A stretch of DNA of 64,000 nt from Mesorhizobium sp. RMAD-H1 (GTDB taxonomy: Bacteria > Pseudomonadota > Alphaproteobacteria > Rhizobiales > Rhizobiaceae). The first letter of the stretch is position 1. Each line of letters begins with the position of its first letter. The translations under genes and the position numbers were made by a program. The notes under the pieces were generated by a model. It saw only the letters and a list, made by a program, of their open reading frames with translations. It was not told where the DNA came from and did no database searches. The stretch spans positions 222,315 through 286,314 of the forward strand of contig NZ_JACHWN010000008.1 in NCBI RefSeq assembly GCF_014191375.1, read 5' to 3'. Of this stretch, positions 29,664 to 39,430 are shown in pieces.

Positions 29664-30839
29664 ATGACTGACATCGCGAAGCCGGACAAGCGTCCGGCCA
29701 ATCCCAATTTTTCATCTGGTCCCTGTGCAAAACGTCCCGGCTGGTCGCTCCAAGCGCTCGCCGATGCGCCCCTTGGCCGCTCGCACCGTGCGAAAATCGG
29801 CAAGACCAAGCTGAAGGACGCCATCGACCTCACCCGCGAAGTGCTGCAGGTTCCCGCCGATTACCGCATCGGCATCGTGCCTGCTTCCGATACCGGCGCC
29901 GTGGAAATGGCGCTCTGGTCGCTGCTCGGCGAGCGCGGCGTCGATATGGTCGCCTGGGAGAGCTTCGGCGCGGGCTGGGTGACGGATGTCGCCAAGCAGC
30001 TGAAGCTTGCCGACACGCGCATTTTCGAAGCACCCTATGGCGAGATCGTCGATTTCAGCAAAGTCGATTTCGACCGCGATGTGGTCTTTACCTGGAACGG
30101 CACCACTTCGGGCGTACGCGTCCCCAATGCCGATTTCATCCCTGCGGACCGCAAGGGCCTCACCATTTGCGACGCGACCTCGGCCGCCTTCGCTCAAGCT
30201 CTCGATTTCTCCAAGCTCGATGTCGTCACCTTCTCCTGGCAGAAGGTGCTGGGCGGGGAGGGCGCGCATGGCATCCTCATCCTGTCGCCCTGCGCGGTCG
30301 AGCGGCTGGAGACCTACAAGCCTGCCTGGCCGCTGCCGAAGATCTTCCGCCTGACCAAGGGCGGCAAGCTGATCGAAGGTATCTTCGCCGGCGAGACGAT
30401 CAATACGCCTTCCATGCTCTGCGTCGAGGATTATCTCGATGCGCTGAACTGGGCGAAGTCGATCGGCGGCCTTGATGCGCTGATCGCCCGTGCGGACAGG
30501 AACTTTGCCGTTCTCGACGCCTGGGTTGAAAGGACGCCGTGGATTGCCAACCTGGCCCGGAAGCCGGAAACGCGCTCCAACACCTCCGTCTGCCTCACCA
30601 TCGTCGATCCGGAAGTGACTGGCCTCGATGCGGACGCGCAAGCGGCCTTCGCCAAGGGCATTGTCTCGGTGCTCGACAAGGAAGGTGTCGCCTACGATAT
30701 CGGCGCCTATCGCGACGCGCCTTCGGGTCTGCGCATCTGGGCCGGCGCGACGATCGAGGCTTCCGACCTCGAAGCGCTGACCGCATGGCTCGACTGGGCC
30801 TTCGCCAATCAGAAGGCCGCGCTGAAAAAAGCCGCCTGA
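29664..30839 (+). CDS. serC: Phosphoserine aminotransferase
   Basis: 391 residues of the alphaproteobacterial/archaeal-type SerC. PLP-dependent conversion of 3-phosphohydroxypyruvate and glutamate to phosphoserine. The PLP lysine is K194 in [25 protein letters not shown] and [10 protein letters not shown] are other family blocks. It is followed by serA 71 bases downstream, past a GCGGCCGC stem-loop without a T-run. Confidence 0.95.
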   Translation: MTDIAKPDKRPANPNFSSGPCAKRPGWSLQALADAPLGRSHRAKIGKTKLKDAIDLTREVLQVPADYRIGIVPASDTGAVEMALWSLLGERGVDMVAWESFGAGWVTDVAKQLKLADTRIFEAPYGEIVDFSKVDFDRDVVFTWNGTTSGVRVPNADFIPADRKGLTICDATSAAFAQALDFSKLDVVTFSWQKVLGGEGAHGILILSPCAVERLETYKPAWPLPKIFRLTKGGKLIEGIFAGETINTPSMLCVEDYLDALNWAKSIGGLDALIARADRNFAVLDAWVERTPWIANLARKPETRSNTSVCLTIVDPEVTGLDADAQAAFAKGIVSVLDKEGVAYDIGAYRDAPSGLRIWAGATIEASDLEALTAWLDWAFANQKAALKKAA

Positions 30840-30852
30840 TCGCGCTTCCCGA

Positions 30853-30874
30853 GCGGCCGCACTGGAGCGGCCGC
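30853..30874 (+). other. Stem-loop between serC and serA
   Basis: GCGGCCGC-actgga-GCGGCCGC followed by CTTCAT, so not an intrinsic terminator. It may reduce or stabilise serC transcripts relative to serA. Confidence 0.45.
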
Positions 30875-30910
30875 CTTCATCCCCATTTATTTCATCTGAT
30901 GGAGGCCATC

Positions 30911-32512
30911 ATGGCACCCCGCGTACTCGTTTCCGACAAGCTGTCGACGACCGCCGTACAAATCTTCAAGGACCGTGGCGTCGAAGTGGATTACCTGCCG
31001 GATCTCGGCAAGGACAAGGAAAAGCTGCTCGAAGTCATCGACCAGTATGACGGCCTGGCAATCCGCTCGGCCACCAAGGTGACGGAAAAGCTGATCGCCG
31101 CCGCCAAGAAGCTGAAGGTCATCGGCCGCGCCGGCATCGGCGTCGACAATGTCGACATTCCGGCGGCGTCGCGCCGCGGCATCATCGTCATGAACACGCC
31201 GTTCGGCAATTCGATCACCACCGCCGAACACGCGATCGCGCTGATGTTCGCGGTTGCCCGCCAGCTGCCGGAGGCGGATGTCTCCACCCGCGCCGGCAAG
31301 TGGGAGAAGAACCGCTTCATGGGCGTCGAGATCACCGGCAAGACGCTGGGTGTGATCGGCTGCGGCAATATCGGCTCGATCGTGGCGACGCGCGGCGTCG
31401 GCCTGAAAATGCATGTCGTCGCCTTCGATCCGTTCCTCTCCGAAGCCCGCGCGCAGGAGCTGGGCGTGGAGAAGGTGGAACTGGACGATCTCCTGGTGCG
31501 CGCCGATTTCATCACGCTGCACACGCCGCTTACCGACAAGACGCGCAACGTCATCAATGCGGAGACCATCGCCAAGATGAAAGACGGCGTGCGCATCATC
31601 AATTGCGCGCGCGGCGGCCTCATCGTCGAGAAGGATCTGGTCGAGGCGCTGAAGTCCGGCAAAGTCGCCGGAGCAGGCATCGACGTGTTCGAGGTGGAGC
31701 CGGCGACGGAGAACGAGCTGTTCCATCTGCCGAATGTCGTCTGCACGCCGCATCTGGGCGCGTCCACTTCTGAAGCGCAGGAGAATGTCGCCCTTCAGGT
31801 GGCCGAGCAAATGTCGGACTATCTCATCAAGGGTGCAGTCTCCAACGCTATCAATATGCCGTCGATCACGGCGGAAGAAGCGCCGCGGCTGAAACCCTTC
31901 GTCAAGCTCGCCGAAGTGCTGGGCGCATTCGTCGGCCAGGTGACGGACGAGCCGATCCAGGAAGTGGAAGTGCTGTTCGACGGCGTGACCGCGACGATGA
32001 ATACACGCGCGCTCGTCTCGGCGGCGCTGGCCGGGCTCATCCGCCCGCAGGTGGCCGATGTCAACATGGTGTCGGCGCCGATCATGGTGAAGGAGCGCGG
32101 CATCATCGTTTCCGAGATCAAGCGCGACAAGTCGGGCGTGTTCGACGGCTATATCAAGCTGACGGTCAAGACCACGCAGCGCACCCGCTCCATCGCCGGC
32201 ACCTGCTTCTCCGACGGCAAGCCCCGCTTCATCCAGATCAAGGGCATCAATCTCGATGCCGAGGTCGGCCAGCATATGCTCTACACCACCAACAACGACA
32301 CGCCGGGAATGATCGGCATGCTGGGAACTGTGTGCGGCAAGCATGGCGTTAATATCGCAAACTTCTCGCTCGGCCGTAACCGTCCGGGCGGGGACGCGAT
32401 CGCGCTTCTCTATCTGGACGAACGCGTCCCCGAGAGCGTTCTGGAAGATTTGCGCGCCAACACGGCGATCCTTTCGGCCCGGCCGCTGGAATTCGACGTG
32501 GGCGAGGCCTGA
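30911..32512 (+). CDS. serA: D-3-phosphoglycerate dehydrogenase
   Basis: 533 residues from ATG 30911 with GGAGG seven bases upstream. NAD-binding motif VIGCGNIGS lies near residue 147; catalytic Arg is in NCARGG and the His in TPHLGAS. It has the long form: an intervening domain, then a C-terminal ACT domain (NDTPGMIGMLGTVCGKHGVN) that usually senses serine. First enzyme of serine synthesis, making 3-phosphohydroxypyruvate for SerC. Confidence 0.96.
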   Translation: MAPRVLVSDKLSTTAVQIFKDRGVEVDYLPDLGKDKEKLLEVIDQYDGLAIRSATKVTEKLIAAAKKLKVIGRAGIGVDNVDIPAASRRGIIVMNTPFGNSITTAEHAIALMFAVARQLPEADVSTRAGKWEKNRFMGVEITGKTLGVIGCGNIGSIVATRGVGLKMHVVAFDPFLSEARAQELGVEKVELDDLLVRADFITLHTPLTDKTRNVINAETIAKMKDGVRIINCARGGLIVEKDLVEALKSGKVAGAGIDVFEVEPATENELFHLPNVVCTPHLGASTSEAQENVALQVAEQMSDYLIKGAVSNAINMPSITAEEAPRLKPFVKLAEVLGAFVGQVTDEPIQEVEVLFDGVTATMNTRALVSAALAGLIRPQVADVNMVSAPIMVKERGIIVSEIKRDKSGVFDGYIKLTVKTTQRTRSIAGTCFSDGKPRFIQIKGINLDAEVGQHMLYTTNNDTPGMIGMLGTVCGKHGVNIANFSLGRNRPGGDAIALLYLDERVPESVLEDLRANTAILSARPLEFDVGEA

Positions 32513-32519
32513 GCCGTAG

Positions 32520-33038
32520 ATGAAAGACGTGAGTGGCGGTCTGCACTGGCGGCTGATGCGCGGAGAGGACATTCCGCAGGTCAGCGCCATTGCCGCCGCC
32601 ATTCATGAAGATTTCTTCGAGGATGATGCCGTCTTCATCGAACGGCTGAAGCTTTATCCCGCAGGCTGCATGGTCCTGGAGGGAGAAAAGGGCCTTGTCG
32701 GCTATGGCGTCAGCCATCCCTGGCGCAGGTTTCGGATACCGGCGCTGAACACGCTTCTCGGGCAATTGCCGGCGGATGCCGATACCTATTATCTCCATGA
32801 CATCGCGCTCCTGCCGGAAGCCCAGTCCGGCGGCGCGGCCCGCCGCGTGGTGGCGATGATGGCCGGGCAGGCGATGCGTGATGGCTTTGCCACCATGTCG
32901 CTTGTCGCGGTCAATGGATCGCCGGGTTTCTGGCAGAAGCAGGGGTTTTCGGCTGCCGATGTGCCCGAACTTCGCGAGAAACTTCTCAGCTATTCCAGCG
33001 ATGCGCAATATATGATGCGGGAGTTGTCTTCCGCCTGA
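32520..33038 (+). CDS. GNAT-family N-acetyltransferase
   Basis: 172 residues with the GNAT fold: an N-terminal MRGEDIPQVSAIAAAIHEDF helix, a central DIALLPEAQSGGAARRVVAMM acetyl-CoA loop in place of the usual R/QxxGxG/A, and a C-terminal NGSPGFWQKQGF strand-turn typical of amino-acid or small-molecule acetyltransferases. It starts 7 bases after serA and is probably co-transcribed. Substrate unknown. Confidence 0.75.
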   Translation: MKDVSGGLHWRLMRGEDIPQVSAIAAAIHEDFFEDDAVFIERLKLYPAGCMVLEGEKGLVGYGVSHPWRRFRIPALNTLLGQLPADADTYYLHDIALLPEAQSGGAARRVVAMMAGQAMRDGFATMSLVAVNGSPGFWQKQGFSAADVPELREKLLSYSSDAQYMMRELSSA

Positions 33039-33155
33039 CGGCTTTTGCGCTCGTCGCGCAAAGAATGGTTTCAAATAAGGGCCCGAGGCTCTATAGAGGC
33101 TCACGTTTGTCATTTCATGACGGGCGGATTGTTGCCCGGAGCGGAGAGTTTCTTT

Positions 33156-34445
33156 ATGGCCAATGTGGTTGTCGTCGGGTCGCAATGGGGCGATGAGGGC
33201 AAGGGAAAAATCGTCGACTGGCTGTCGGAGCGTGCCGATGTGATCGTGCGCTACCAGGGTGGCCATAATGCCGGCCATACGCTCGTCATCGACGGCGTCA
33301 GCTACAAGCTCTCGCTGCTGCCCTCGGGCCTGGTACGCGGCAAGCTCAGCGTCATCGGCAATGGCGTGGTGGTCGATCCCCATCATTTCGTGGCGGAAGT
33401 CGAAAAGCTGCGCGGGCAGGGCGTGACGGTAACGCCGGAAATATTGCGCATCGCCGAGAACGCGCCGCTGATCCTGTCGCTGCACCGGGATCTCGACGCC
33501 ACCCGCGAAAACGCCAATTCCGGCCTCAAGATCGGCACCACCAAGCGCGGCATCGGCCCGGCCTATGAGGACAAGGTGGGACGCCGTGCCATCCGCCTGA
33601 TCGACCTCGCCGAGCCCGAAACGCTGATGCCCAAGGTCGAGCGCCTGCTTGCCCATCACAACGCGCTGCGCCGCGGCATGGGGAGGGAAGAGATCGAGCC
33701 GCAGGCGATCTATGACGAGCTGATGCAGGTCGCGAGTGAGATCCTGCCGTTCATGGACCAGGTCTGGCGCGTGCTCGACGAGCGCCGCAAGGCGGGCGCC
33801 CGCATCCTCTTCGAGGGCGCGCAGGGCGCGCTGCTCGACAATGACCATGGCACTTATCCGTTTGTGACCTCCTCCAACACCGTTGCCGGCCAGGCTGCTG
33901 CCGGTTCCGGCCTCGGCCCCACGGCGATCGGCTATGTGCTCGGCATCACGAAGGCCTATACGACCCGCGTGGGCGAGGGGCCGTTCCCGACCGAGCTCGA
34001 TGACGAGATCGGCAATTTCCTCGGCACGCGCGGCCATGAGTTCGGCGTGGTGACAGGCCGCAAGCGCCGCTGCGGCTGGTTCGACGCGGTGATCGTGCGC
34101 CAGACGGTGCGCACCTCCGGCATCAACGGCATCGCACTCACCAAGCTCGACGTGCTGGACGGCCTTGAAGAGGTTAAAATCTGCGTCGCCTATGAACTGG
34201 ACGGCAAGCGGATCGATTATCTGCCGGCGTCCATGGGCGCGCAGGCGCGCGTCAAGCCGATCTACGAGACGCTGCCGGGCTGGTCGGAAACGACGGCAGG
34301 CGCGCGTTCCTGGAACGAGTTGCCGGCGCAGGCGGTCAAATATGTGCGCCATATCGAGGAGCTGATCGGTGCGCCGGTGGCGATGCTTTCGACGAGCCCG
34401 GAACGCGAGGATACGATCCTGGTGACGGATCCTTTCCAGGATTGA
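33156..34445 (+). CDS. purA: Adenylosuccinate synthetase
   Basis: 429 residues from ATG 33156 with GGAGAG upstream. GTP-dependent first step from IMP to AMP. The N-terminal P-loop is [11 protein letters not shown], the IMP site QGGHNAGHT, and [13 protein letters not shown] and [14 protein letters not shown] are hallmark motifs. Length matches the family. Confidence 0.97.
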   Translation: MANVVVVGSQWGDEGKGKIVDWLSERADVIVRYQGGHNAGHTLVIDGVSYKLSLLPSGLVRGKLSVIGNGVVVDPHHFVAEVEKLRGQGVTVTPEILRIAENAPLILSLHRDLDATRENANSGLKIGTTKRGIGPAYEDKVGRRAIRLIDLAEPETLMPKVERLLAHHNALRRGMGREEIEPQAIYDELMQVASEILPFMDQVWRVLDERRKAGARILFEGAQGALLDNDHGTYPFVTSSNTVAGQAAAGSGLGPTAIGYVLGITKAYTTRVGEGPFPTELDDEIGNFLGTRGHEFGVVTGRKRRCGWFDAVIVRQTVRTSGINGIALTKLDVLDGLEEVKICVAYELDGKRIDYLPASMGAQARVKPIYETLPGWSETTAGARSWNELPAQAVKYVRHIEELIGAPVAMLSTSPEREDTILVTDPFQD

Positions 34446-34573
34446 TCGTTGCGGCCGGCCGGAGCGTGGATCTTACGGAGCAAAATCGGCCCGAAATTTT
34501 GCTTTTGCTTGATTATTGTGATTATTGAGCAGTTTAATAGCCAAACCTATTCGCAAATCACGAGCATCTCGGC

Positions 34574-36217
34574 ATGGCAGATTTCGCAGCGGTACTGAAA
34601 AAGACCATCGACGCGCAGGCGCACCCCACGCCTGATCTGCGGCAGCGCGTCTATGCCAAGGCACGGGCGACGATCGAGCAGAAGCTCGCTTCCGCCAACG
34701 CGCCCGCCGCCGTTGCCAGCCGCCAGCGCAAGGCGCTCGAAGATGCCATCGCCGAGGTCGAAGCGCAATATGCAGCGCCCGAAGTGAGCGAGGCGCCGGA
34801 GCCGAGCAAAGCCCCCGAGCCGAAGAAGACGCCTGAAGCAAGCAAAGCGCCCGAAGTAAAGAAGGAGCAGAAGCCAATCGCACCGGCGCCTGTGGCGGAG
34901 AAGCCCGTCTCAGCCAAGCATCGTGTAGAAGAAATTGCTCCCGCCGAAGAAACGAGCTTACCGGAAGCCGAGCCGGTGGGCGATGCCGAACAGCAGCCTT
35001 CCGATCCGCTCGAGGAATTCCTGAAAGGCGCCCAGCCGGCTCCGCTGACCTCTTCCTCCCAACCGATGCCGGACTTTGCCGCCACGCCGCGGGGGACGCC
35101 GCGATCGCAGGCGCTGGAGGAGAATGATCCCGTACTTTCGATCGATCGCGGGGATCATGACGAATGGCGCCAGGACCGGGAAGAGGAAGATGCGTTCGCG
35201 CGCGATCCTTCCCATCGCGTGCTCTATGAGGAACGGCGCGGCATCGGGCGAGGAGCGATCCTCGGCCTGCTGGCGCTCCTCGTGCTGGGCGGCGCCGGCT
35301 ATGCCGCATGGGCCAACAAGGATGTGCTGCAGACCTATCTCACCGGCGTGGTGGACCAGTTCAACGGTGGCGACGAAACTGCCGAGGAACCAGCTCCCGC
35401 GCCCACGAACCAACAGCCGGCCGTAGAGCCGCAGCAGCCGCCGGCGGACACGCAGCCTGCGGAAAACGGTGCTGGCCAGCAGCCGCAACCCCAGCCCAAG
35501 CTGACGCAGCGTCTGTTGCCTGACGGAAGCGAGGTCGATCCCGGTCCGGCGGGCGACAAGCCGGGTATCGGCGAGGGAACCTCGACGGCCGCCTCCAACG
35601 ATACCGTGCAGCCGCCGGCGCCGGCAGCGCCCCAGGCGGCGGTTCCCGTCGGGCAGCAGGCCTTCTTCTATGAGGAGCGCAGCGGCCAGGAGGCGGGCTC
35701 CGCCAAGAGAGGTTCCGTGGTCTGGTCGGTGGTGCAGGATTCGCCCGGCGAGGGCGAGCCGGAAGAGCCGGCGATCCGTGCCGACGTCACCGTGCCCGAC
35801 AATGGCATCAGCCTGCGCATGACGATCCGCCGCAATACCGACAAATCGCTGCCGGCGAGCCATCTGATCGAGATGATCTTCACCGTGCCGCAGAATTTCC
35901 CGGGCGGCGCGATCGATCAGGTGCAGCGCGTGACCTTCAAGGATACCGAACAGGCGGCCGGAAGCCCGCTGATCGCCGTTCCGGCGAAGATTGCCGACAA
36001 TATCTTCATCGTGGCGCTGAACGATGCGCGCACCGCCGTTAACACCAATATGACGCTGATGCGCCGCCAGCAGTGGATCGATATTCCGATCACCTACCGG
36101 TCGGGCCGGCGCGCGCTCATCACCCTGGAAAAGGGCGTGCCCGGCGACAAGGTGTTCGACGAGGTGTTGAGGGGATGGGGCAATACGGGCAATGGCAGTG
36201 GCAATACCGGGGGCTGA
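34574..36217 (+). CDS. Conserved bitopic membrane protein of unknown function
   Basis: 547 residues that I cannot assign. An N-terminal helical segment (ADFAAVLKKTIDAQAHPTPD to about residue 65) is followed by an Ala/Pro/Glu/Lys-rich disordered region. One membrane helix lies near residues 227-247 (ILGLLALLVLGGAGYAAWA), then a Pro/Gln-rich linker. A folded C-terminal domain (about residues 355-535) begins QQAFFYEERSGQEAGSAKRG and resembles an exported beta domain. The low-complexity linkers suggest it spans the periplasm. It ends at a bidirectional terminator shared with rpoH. Confidence 0.7.
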   Translation: MADFAAVLKKTIDAQAHPTPDLRQRVYAKARATIEQKLASANAPAAVASRQRKALEDAIAEVEAQYAAPEVSEAPEPSKAPEPKKTPEASKAPEVKKEQKPIAPAPVAEKPVSAKHRVEEIAPAEETSLPEAEPVGDAEQQPSDPLEEFLKGAQPAPLTSSSQPMPDFAATPRGTPRSQALEENDPVLSIDRGDHDEWRQDREEEDAFARDPSHRVLYEERRGIGRGAILGLLALLVLGGAGYAAWANKDVLQTYLTGVVDQFNGGDETAEEPAPAPTNQQPAVEPQQPPADTQPAENGAGQQPQPQPKLTQRLLPDGSEVDPGPAGDKPGIGEGTSTAASNDTVQPPAPAAPQAAVPVGQQAFFYEERSGQEAGSAKRGSVVWSVVQDSPGEGEPEEPAIRADVTVPDNGISLRMTIRRNTDKSLPASHLIEMIFTVPQNFPGGAIDQVQRVTFKDTEQAAGSPLIAVPAKIADNIFIVALNDARTAVNTNMTLMRRQQWIDIPITYRSGRRALITLEKGVPGDKVFDEVLRGWGNTGNGSGNTGG

Positions 36218-36255
36218 CGCGCCGCCTGCCATTTGCGGAATGCATCATCGCACAT

Positions 36256-36292
36256 GAAAAAAGGGCTCCGTCGATCCGACGGAGCCCTTTTT
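36256..36292. terminator. Bidirectional intrinsic terminator
   Basis: GGGCTCCGTCG-atc-CGACGGAGCCC (36263-36287) flanked by A and T tracts, so it can stop transcription from both sides. It lies between the convergent membrane-protein gene and rpoH. Confidence 0.92.
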
Positions 36293-36341
36293 CAATTCAT
36301 CAGGCCTGTTCGGCCATCACGGCCGTCTGCATGTGACGCGG

Positions 36342-37250
36342 TTACTGCGCGGCGCCGGCATGGGCCAGCGCCTTCCGCTGGCTGATCGCAGCCGCCTTCA
36401 CCGAATCCTGCACCTTTTCGAAGGCGCGGACTTCGATCTGGCGGACACGCTCGCGGCTGATGCCGAACTCGGTCGACAGATCCTCGAGCGTCACCGGCTC
36501 ATCGGAGAGGCGGCGCGCCTCGAAGATGCGGCGTTCGCGGTCGTTGAGCGAGGCCATGGCGCCTGTCAGCATGGAGCGGCGGTTTTCCAGTTCGTCCTGC
36601 TCGATCAGGATCTGCTCCTGGTTCGAGCTTTCGTCGACGAGCCAGTCCTGCCATTCGCCGGATTCGCCTTCGGTCGCGCGGATCGGCGCGTTGAGCGAGG
36701 CGTCGCCGGACAGGCGGCGGTTCATCGAGATCACCTCTTCCTCGCTGACATTCAGCCGGGTGGCGATTTCGCTGACCTGCTCGGGGTTGAGGTCGCCCTC
36801 GTCGAGCGCCTGGATCTTGCTCTTCACCTTGCGCAGGTTGAAGAACAGGCGCTTCTGATTGGCGGTCGTTCCCATTTTGACAAGGCTCCACGAACGCAGG
36901 ATGTATTCCTGAATGGAAGCCTTGATCCACCACATGGCATAGGTGGCGAGGCGGAAGCCGCGCTCCGGCTCGAAGCGCTTGACCGCCTGCATCAGGCCGA
37001 CATTGCCCTCGGAGATGACCTCTCCGATCGGCAAGCCATAGCCGCGATAACCCATGGCGATCTTCGCCACGAGGCGAAGGTGGCTCGTCACCAGCTTATG
37101 TGCCGCCTGCGGGTCGCCATGTTCGAGATAACGCTTGGCCAGCATATATTCTTCCTGCGGCTCAAGCATGGGAAAACGGCGGATTTCCTCCAGATAGCGG
37201 GTAAGACCGCCATCACCGGAAACAAGACTTGGAAGACTCATCTGGGCCAT
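36342..37250 (-). CDS. rpoH: Heat-shock sigma factor RpoH (sigma-32)
   Basis: 302 residues from ATG 37250, preceded by AGGAGGG; an upstream in-frame ATG at 37319 would add a non-conserved tail. Region 2 has LRLVAKIAMGYRGYGLP and FRLATYAMWWIKASIQEYIL. The RpoH box QKRLFFNLRK is at residues 132-141 and separates this from other sigma-70 proteins. Region 4 ends ISRERVRQIEVRAFEKV. It directs heat-shock promoters such as the one suggested before ftsH. Confidence 0.95.
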   Translation of the reverse strand: MAQMSLPSLVSGDGGLTRYLEEIRRFPMLEPQEEYMLAKRYLEHGDPQAAHKLVTSHLRLVAKIAMGYRGYGLPIGEVISEGNVGLMQAVKRFEPERGFRLATYAMWWIKASIQEYILRSWSLVKMGTTANQKRLFFNLRKVKSKIQALDEGDLNPEQVSEIATRLNVSEEEVISMNRRLSGDASLNAPIRATEGESGEWQDWLVDESSNQEQILIEQDELENRRSMLTGAMASLNDRERRIFEARRLSDEPVTLEDLSTEFGISRERVRQIEVRAFEKVQDSVKAAAISQRKALAHAGAAQ

Positions 37251-37500
37251 ATAGCACCCTCCTCTTGGATGTCGGGTCCCCAACGCGGCAGACCCGTTGC
37301 GCCCGACTGCCCTTCGCACTTCGGGCGTAAGATGACTTATATAATCATCATTTTGGCAAAAACACGATCCTTTAAGACGCGAAACATTCCGTCACATCAA
37401 AGTGAACGATAATTCAATACGAAAAGTTTCACTTTTCCCGAAACAAAAACACTCAAATAAGAATAGCTTTCGAGCGGCCGTTATAGGCCTTAACAGCTCA
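37251..37500. other. rpoH upstream region
   Basis: 250 AT-rich bases between rpoH and the 3' end of the rluD-type gene, with no ORF. On the minus strand a TTATAT box near 37340 could be a -10, but no convincing -35 is seen at 17 bases. Confidence 0.35.
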
Positions 37501-38505
37501 TCATTGCCCGTAAACGCGAAAGGCCGCAAGCAGTTGCGCCATATCTTCGGGCAAGGGAGCCTCGAAGCGCATCACCACATCATTGGCCGGATGGGCGAAG
37601 CTCAACAGCCTTGCATGCAGCGCCTGGCGGGGGAATGCCGTCACCACCTGCTTCAACGGCTCGGCCAGTTTATTGGCTTTGGTCTTGAAGGCGCTGCCAT
37701 ATTCCATATCACCGATGAGCGGGTGTCCGATATGAGCCATATGGACGCGGATCTGGTGGGTCCTGCCGGTTTCAAGGCGGCACTCGATCAGCGAAGCGAG
37801 GGCGGTCGCGTCTTCGCGCTGCCCAAATTTCTCGACCACCGAATAATGCGTCACCGCGTGGCGGGCGTCCTCCCGGTTTTCGTTGACCACCGCCTGCCTT
37901 GTGCGGTCGCGGTGCGAGCGACCAAGCGGGGCGTCGACCGTGCCGGTCGCGCGGTCCGTGGTGCCCCAGACCAGCGCCATATAAGCGCGCTCGAGATCGC
38001 CCGTGCGGCCATGATCGGCGAATTGCGCAGAGAGTTGCCGGTGGGCGCGATCGTTCTTGGCCACCACCATGACGCCGCTCGTCTCCTTGTCGAGACGGTG
38101 GACGATGCCCGGCCGCCTGACGCCGCCGATGCCTGAAAGCGTGTCGCCGCAATGGTGGATGAGCGCGTTGACGAGCGTTCCCGTCCAGTTGCCATTGCCG
38201 GGATGGACCACCAGTCCCGCCGGCTTGTTGATGACGATGACGTCATTGTCCTCATGGAGGATATCGAGCGGAATGTTCTCGCCCTCCGGCTCCGCCGGTT
38301 CGGGTTCCGGCATTTGGAGCAGGATCAGCGCGCCTTCGCGCAGCTTGTGCTTGGGCTCATGCACAGGCCTGCCGTCGACCGTGACCTGGCCTTCCGCAAT
38401 CAGCGACTGGATGCGGCTGCGCGACAGATCCGGGGCGAGCTGTATGGCCAGCCACTGGTCCAGGCGCTTTCCCGCGGCATCGGCATCGGCAATTAGCTCT
38501 TTCAA
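37501..38505 (-). CDS. rluD: RluA/RluD-family 23S rRNA pseudouridine synthase
   Basis: 334 residues. An N-terminal S4 RNA-binding domain (residues 13-75, SRSRIQSLIAEGQVTVDGRP) is joined to a pseudouridine synthase domain. The catalytic Asp is D139 in HRLDKETSGVMVVAKND. INKPAGLVVHPG and LETGRTHQIRVHMAHIGHPL are the other family motifs. The S4-containing form modifies 23S rRNA helix 69 in E. coli RluD; target here is inferred. Confidence 0.85.
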   Translation of the reverse strand: MKELIADADAAGKRLDQWLAIQLAPDLSRSRIQSLIAEGQVTVDGRPVHEPKHKLREGALILLQMPEPEPAEPEGENIPLDILHEDNDVIVINKPAGLVVHPGNGNWTGTLVNALIHHCGDTLSGIGGVRRPGIVHRLDKETSGVMVVAKNDRAHRQLSAQFADHGRTGDLERAYMALVWGTTDRATGTVDAPLGRSHRDRTRQAVVNENREDARHAVTHYSVVEKFGQREDATALASLIECRLETGRTHQIRVHMAHIGHPLIGDMEYGSAFKTKANKLAEPLKQVVTAFPRQALHARLLSFAHPANDVVMRFEAPLPEDMAQLLAAFRVYGQ

Positions 38506-38548
38506 TCGTTACTTCCCTTCGTTATCAGGCGACCTATCGCATATTTAT

Positions 38549-38595
38549 GCGCATGACCTTATCCAAAAAGTCTGCAACTTTTCGGGATCATGCGC
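38549..38595. repeat. Palindromic intergenic element
   Basis: A 47-base imperfect palindrome: outer arms GCGCATGA (38549-38556) and TCATGCGC (38588-38595), inner arms CCAAAAAGT and ACTTTTCGG around a short CTGCA loop. I recognise this as similar to dispersed short palindromes common in Brucella/Ochrobactrum/Mesorhizobium intergenic DNA. Only one copy was noticed in the window. It lies between rluD and the divergent small membrane-protein gene. Confidence 0.55.
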
Positions 38596-38611
38596 GAACC
38601 GGAGACATTTG

Positions 38612-39049
38612 ATGCAGGACCGATACCATCAGGGCTATCCTGATCACCAGGGCTATCTAGAGGATGATCGCGAGCCTCCGCTCGATCCCGCCATGGAGCG
38701 GGTGCGCCGCAAGATGATGCGGCTTCTGGCGGTTTCGATCGGCATCATGCTTATCGGTCTTATGGCGGTGTTGGCAGCGGTTGTCTACAAGGTCAACCGT
38801 TCCGACGAACCGCAAACGCCGGAGCCGCGTTCCGATATCCCCGGGCAGGGAGCTGCCGCTCCGGTTCCGCCCGCCATTATCGAATCACAGGTGCCGCTGG
38901 CGCCCGGCACACGCCTTCTGTCGCAGAGCCTTTCCGGTGATCATGTTTCTCTGGAAACGCTTCTGCCCGACGGGGGTACGGAGATCGTCGTCTATGATTT
39001 CCGCACGTCCCGCATCATTGCCCGTATGCGCCTCGGCACGCTTGATTGA
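38612..39049 (+). CDS. Small single-pass membrane protein of unknown function
   Basis: 145 residues from ATG 38612 with GGAG eight bases upstream. A charged, Tyr/His/Asp-rich cytoplasmic N-terminus is followed by one helix at about residues 36-58 (LLAVSIGIMLIGLMAVLAAVVY). The periplasmic tail contains a small domain ending VVYDFRTSRIIARMRLG. It is divergent from rluD and lies before the tRNA. I do not recognise a function. Confidence 0.7.
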   Translation: MQDRYHQGYPDHQGYLEDDREPPLDPAMERVRRKMMRLLAVSIGIMLIGLMAVLAAVVYKVNRSDEPQTPEPRSDIPGQGAAAPVPPAIIESQVPLAPGTRLLSQSLSGDHVSLETLLPDGGTEIVVYDFRTSRIIARMRLGTLD

Positions 39050-39108
39050 TGCCGTTTTCGCGCGCTGAAAGGATTTTGGCAATCGTGCATTATTTTCCCG
39101 AATAATCA

Positions 39109-39137
39109 TTGCGCTTTCGTCAGCGCTTGATTATATC
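39109..39137 (+). promoter_or_regulatory. Promoter of tRNA-Glu
   Basis: TTGCGC (39109-39114), 17-base spacer, TATATC (39132-39137). The start site would fall about five bases before the mature tRNA. Confidence 0.55.
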
Positions 39138-39148
39138 GGCGCTGCTGC

Positions 39149-39224
39149 GCGCCCATCGTCTAGCGGTCCAGGACGCCGCCCTCTCACGGCGGAAACAGGG
39201 GTTCGATTCCCCTTGGGCGTGCCA
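39149..39224 (+). tRNA. tRNA-Glu (anticodon CTC)
   Basis: 76 bases with encoded CCA. The acceptor stem pairs GCGCCCA with TGGGCGT (one G-T pair at the end). The anticodon stem CCGCC/GGCGG holds the loop CTCTCAC, giving anticodon CTC at 39183-39185. The T-arm is CAGGGGTTCGATTCCCCTT. It reads GAG codons, which are frequent in this GC-rich genome. No integrase or element is attached to its 3' end. Confidence 0.95.
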
Positions 39225-39430
39225 ATCCTTTCGGATAGCTGGCATTTCTCCCGTCGAACAAGCGATCTGTCGGTTCGCGTTACGCGGCGGAACTGGCCGA
39301 CCGGCGGCCAATTCCGCGTATAGCCCGGCTGATCGGGTGGGGGCGATCTCCGATCTTGCGAAAGGGAAAGCCGCGATCCTCTGTCCTTGCCGCCCCGCGG
39401 GTCTCGAACGTCGCCGCGAGGCGCTCCGGC

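Noticed and set aside
32349..34352. 667-codon minus-strand frame opposite purA
   Set aside because: The plus strand encodes clearly recognisable SerA C-terminus, a GNAT protein and PurA; the antisense product has no motif.
39149..39430. Genomic island or attachment site at tRNA-Glu
   Set aside because: No integrase, no direct repeat of the tRNA 3' end noticed, and housekeeping-like genes continue on both sides.
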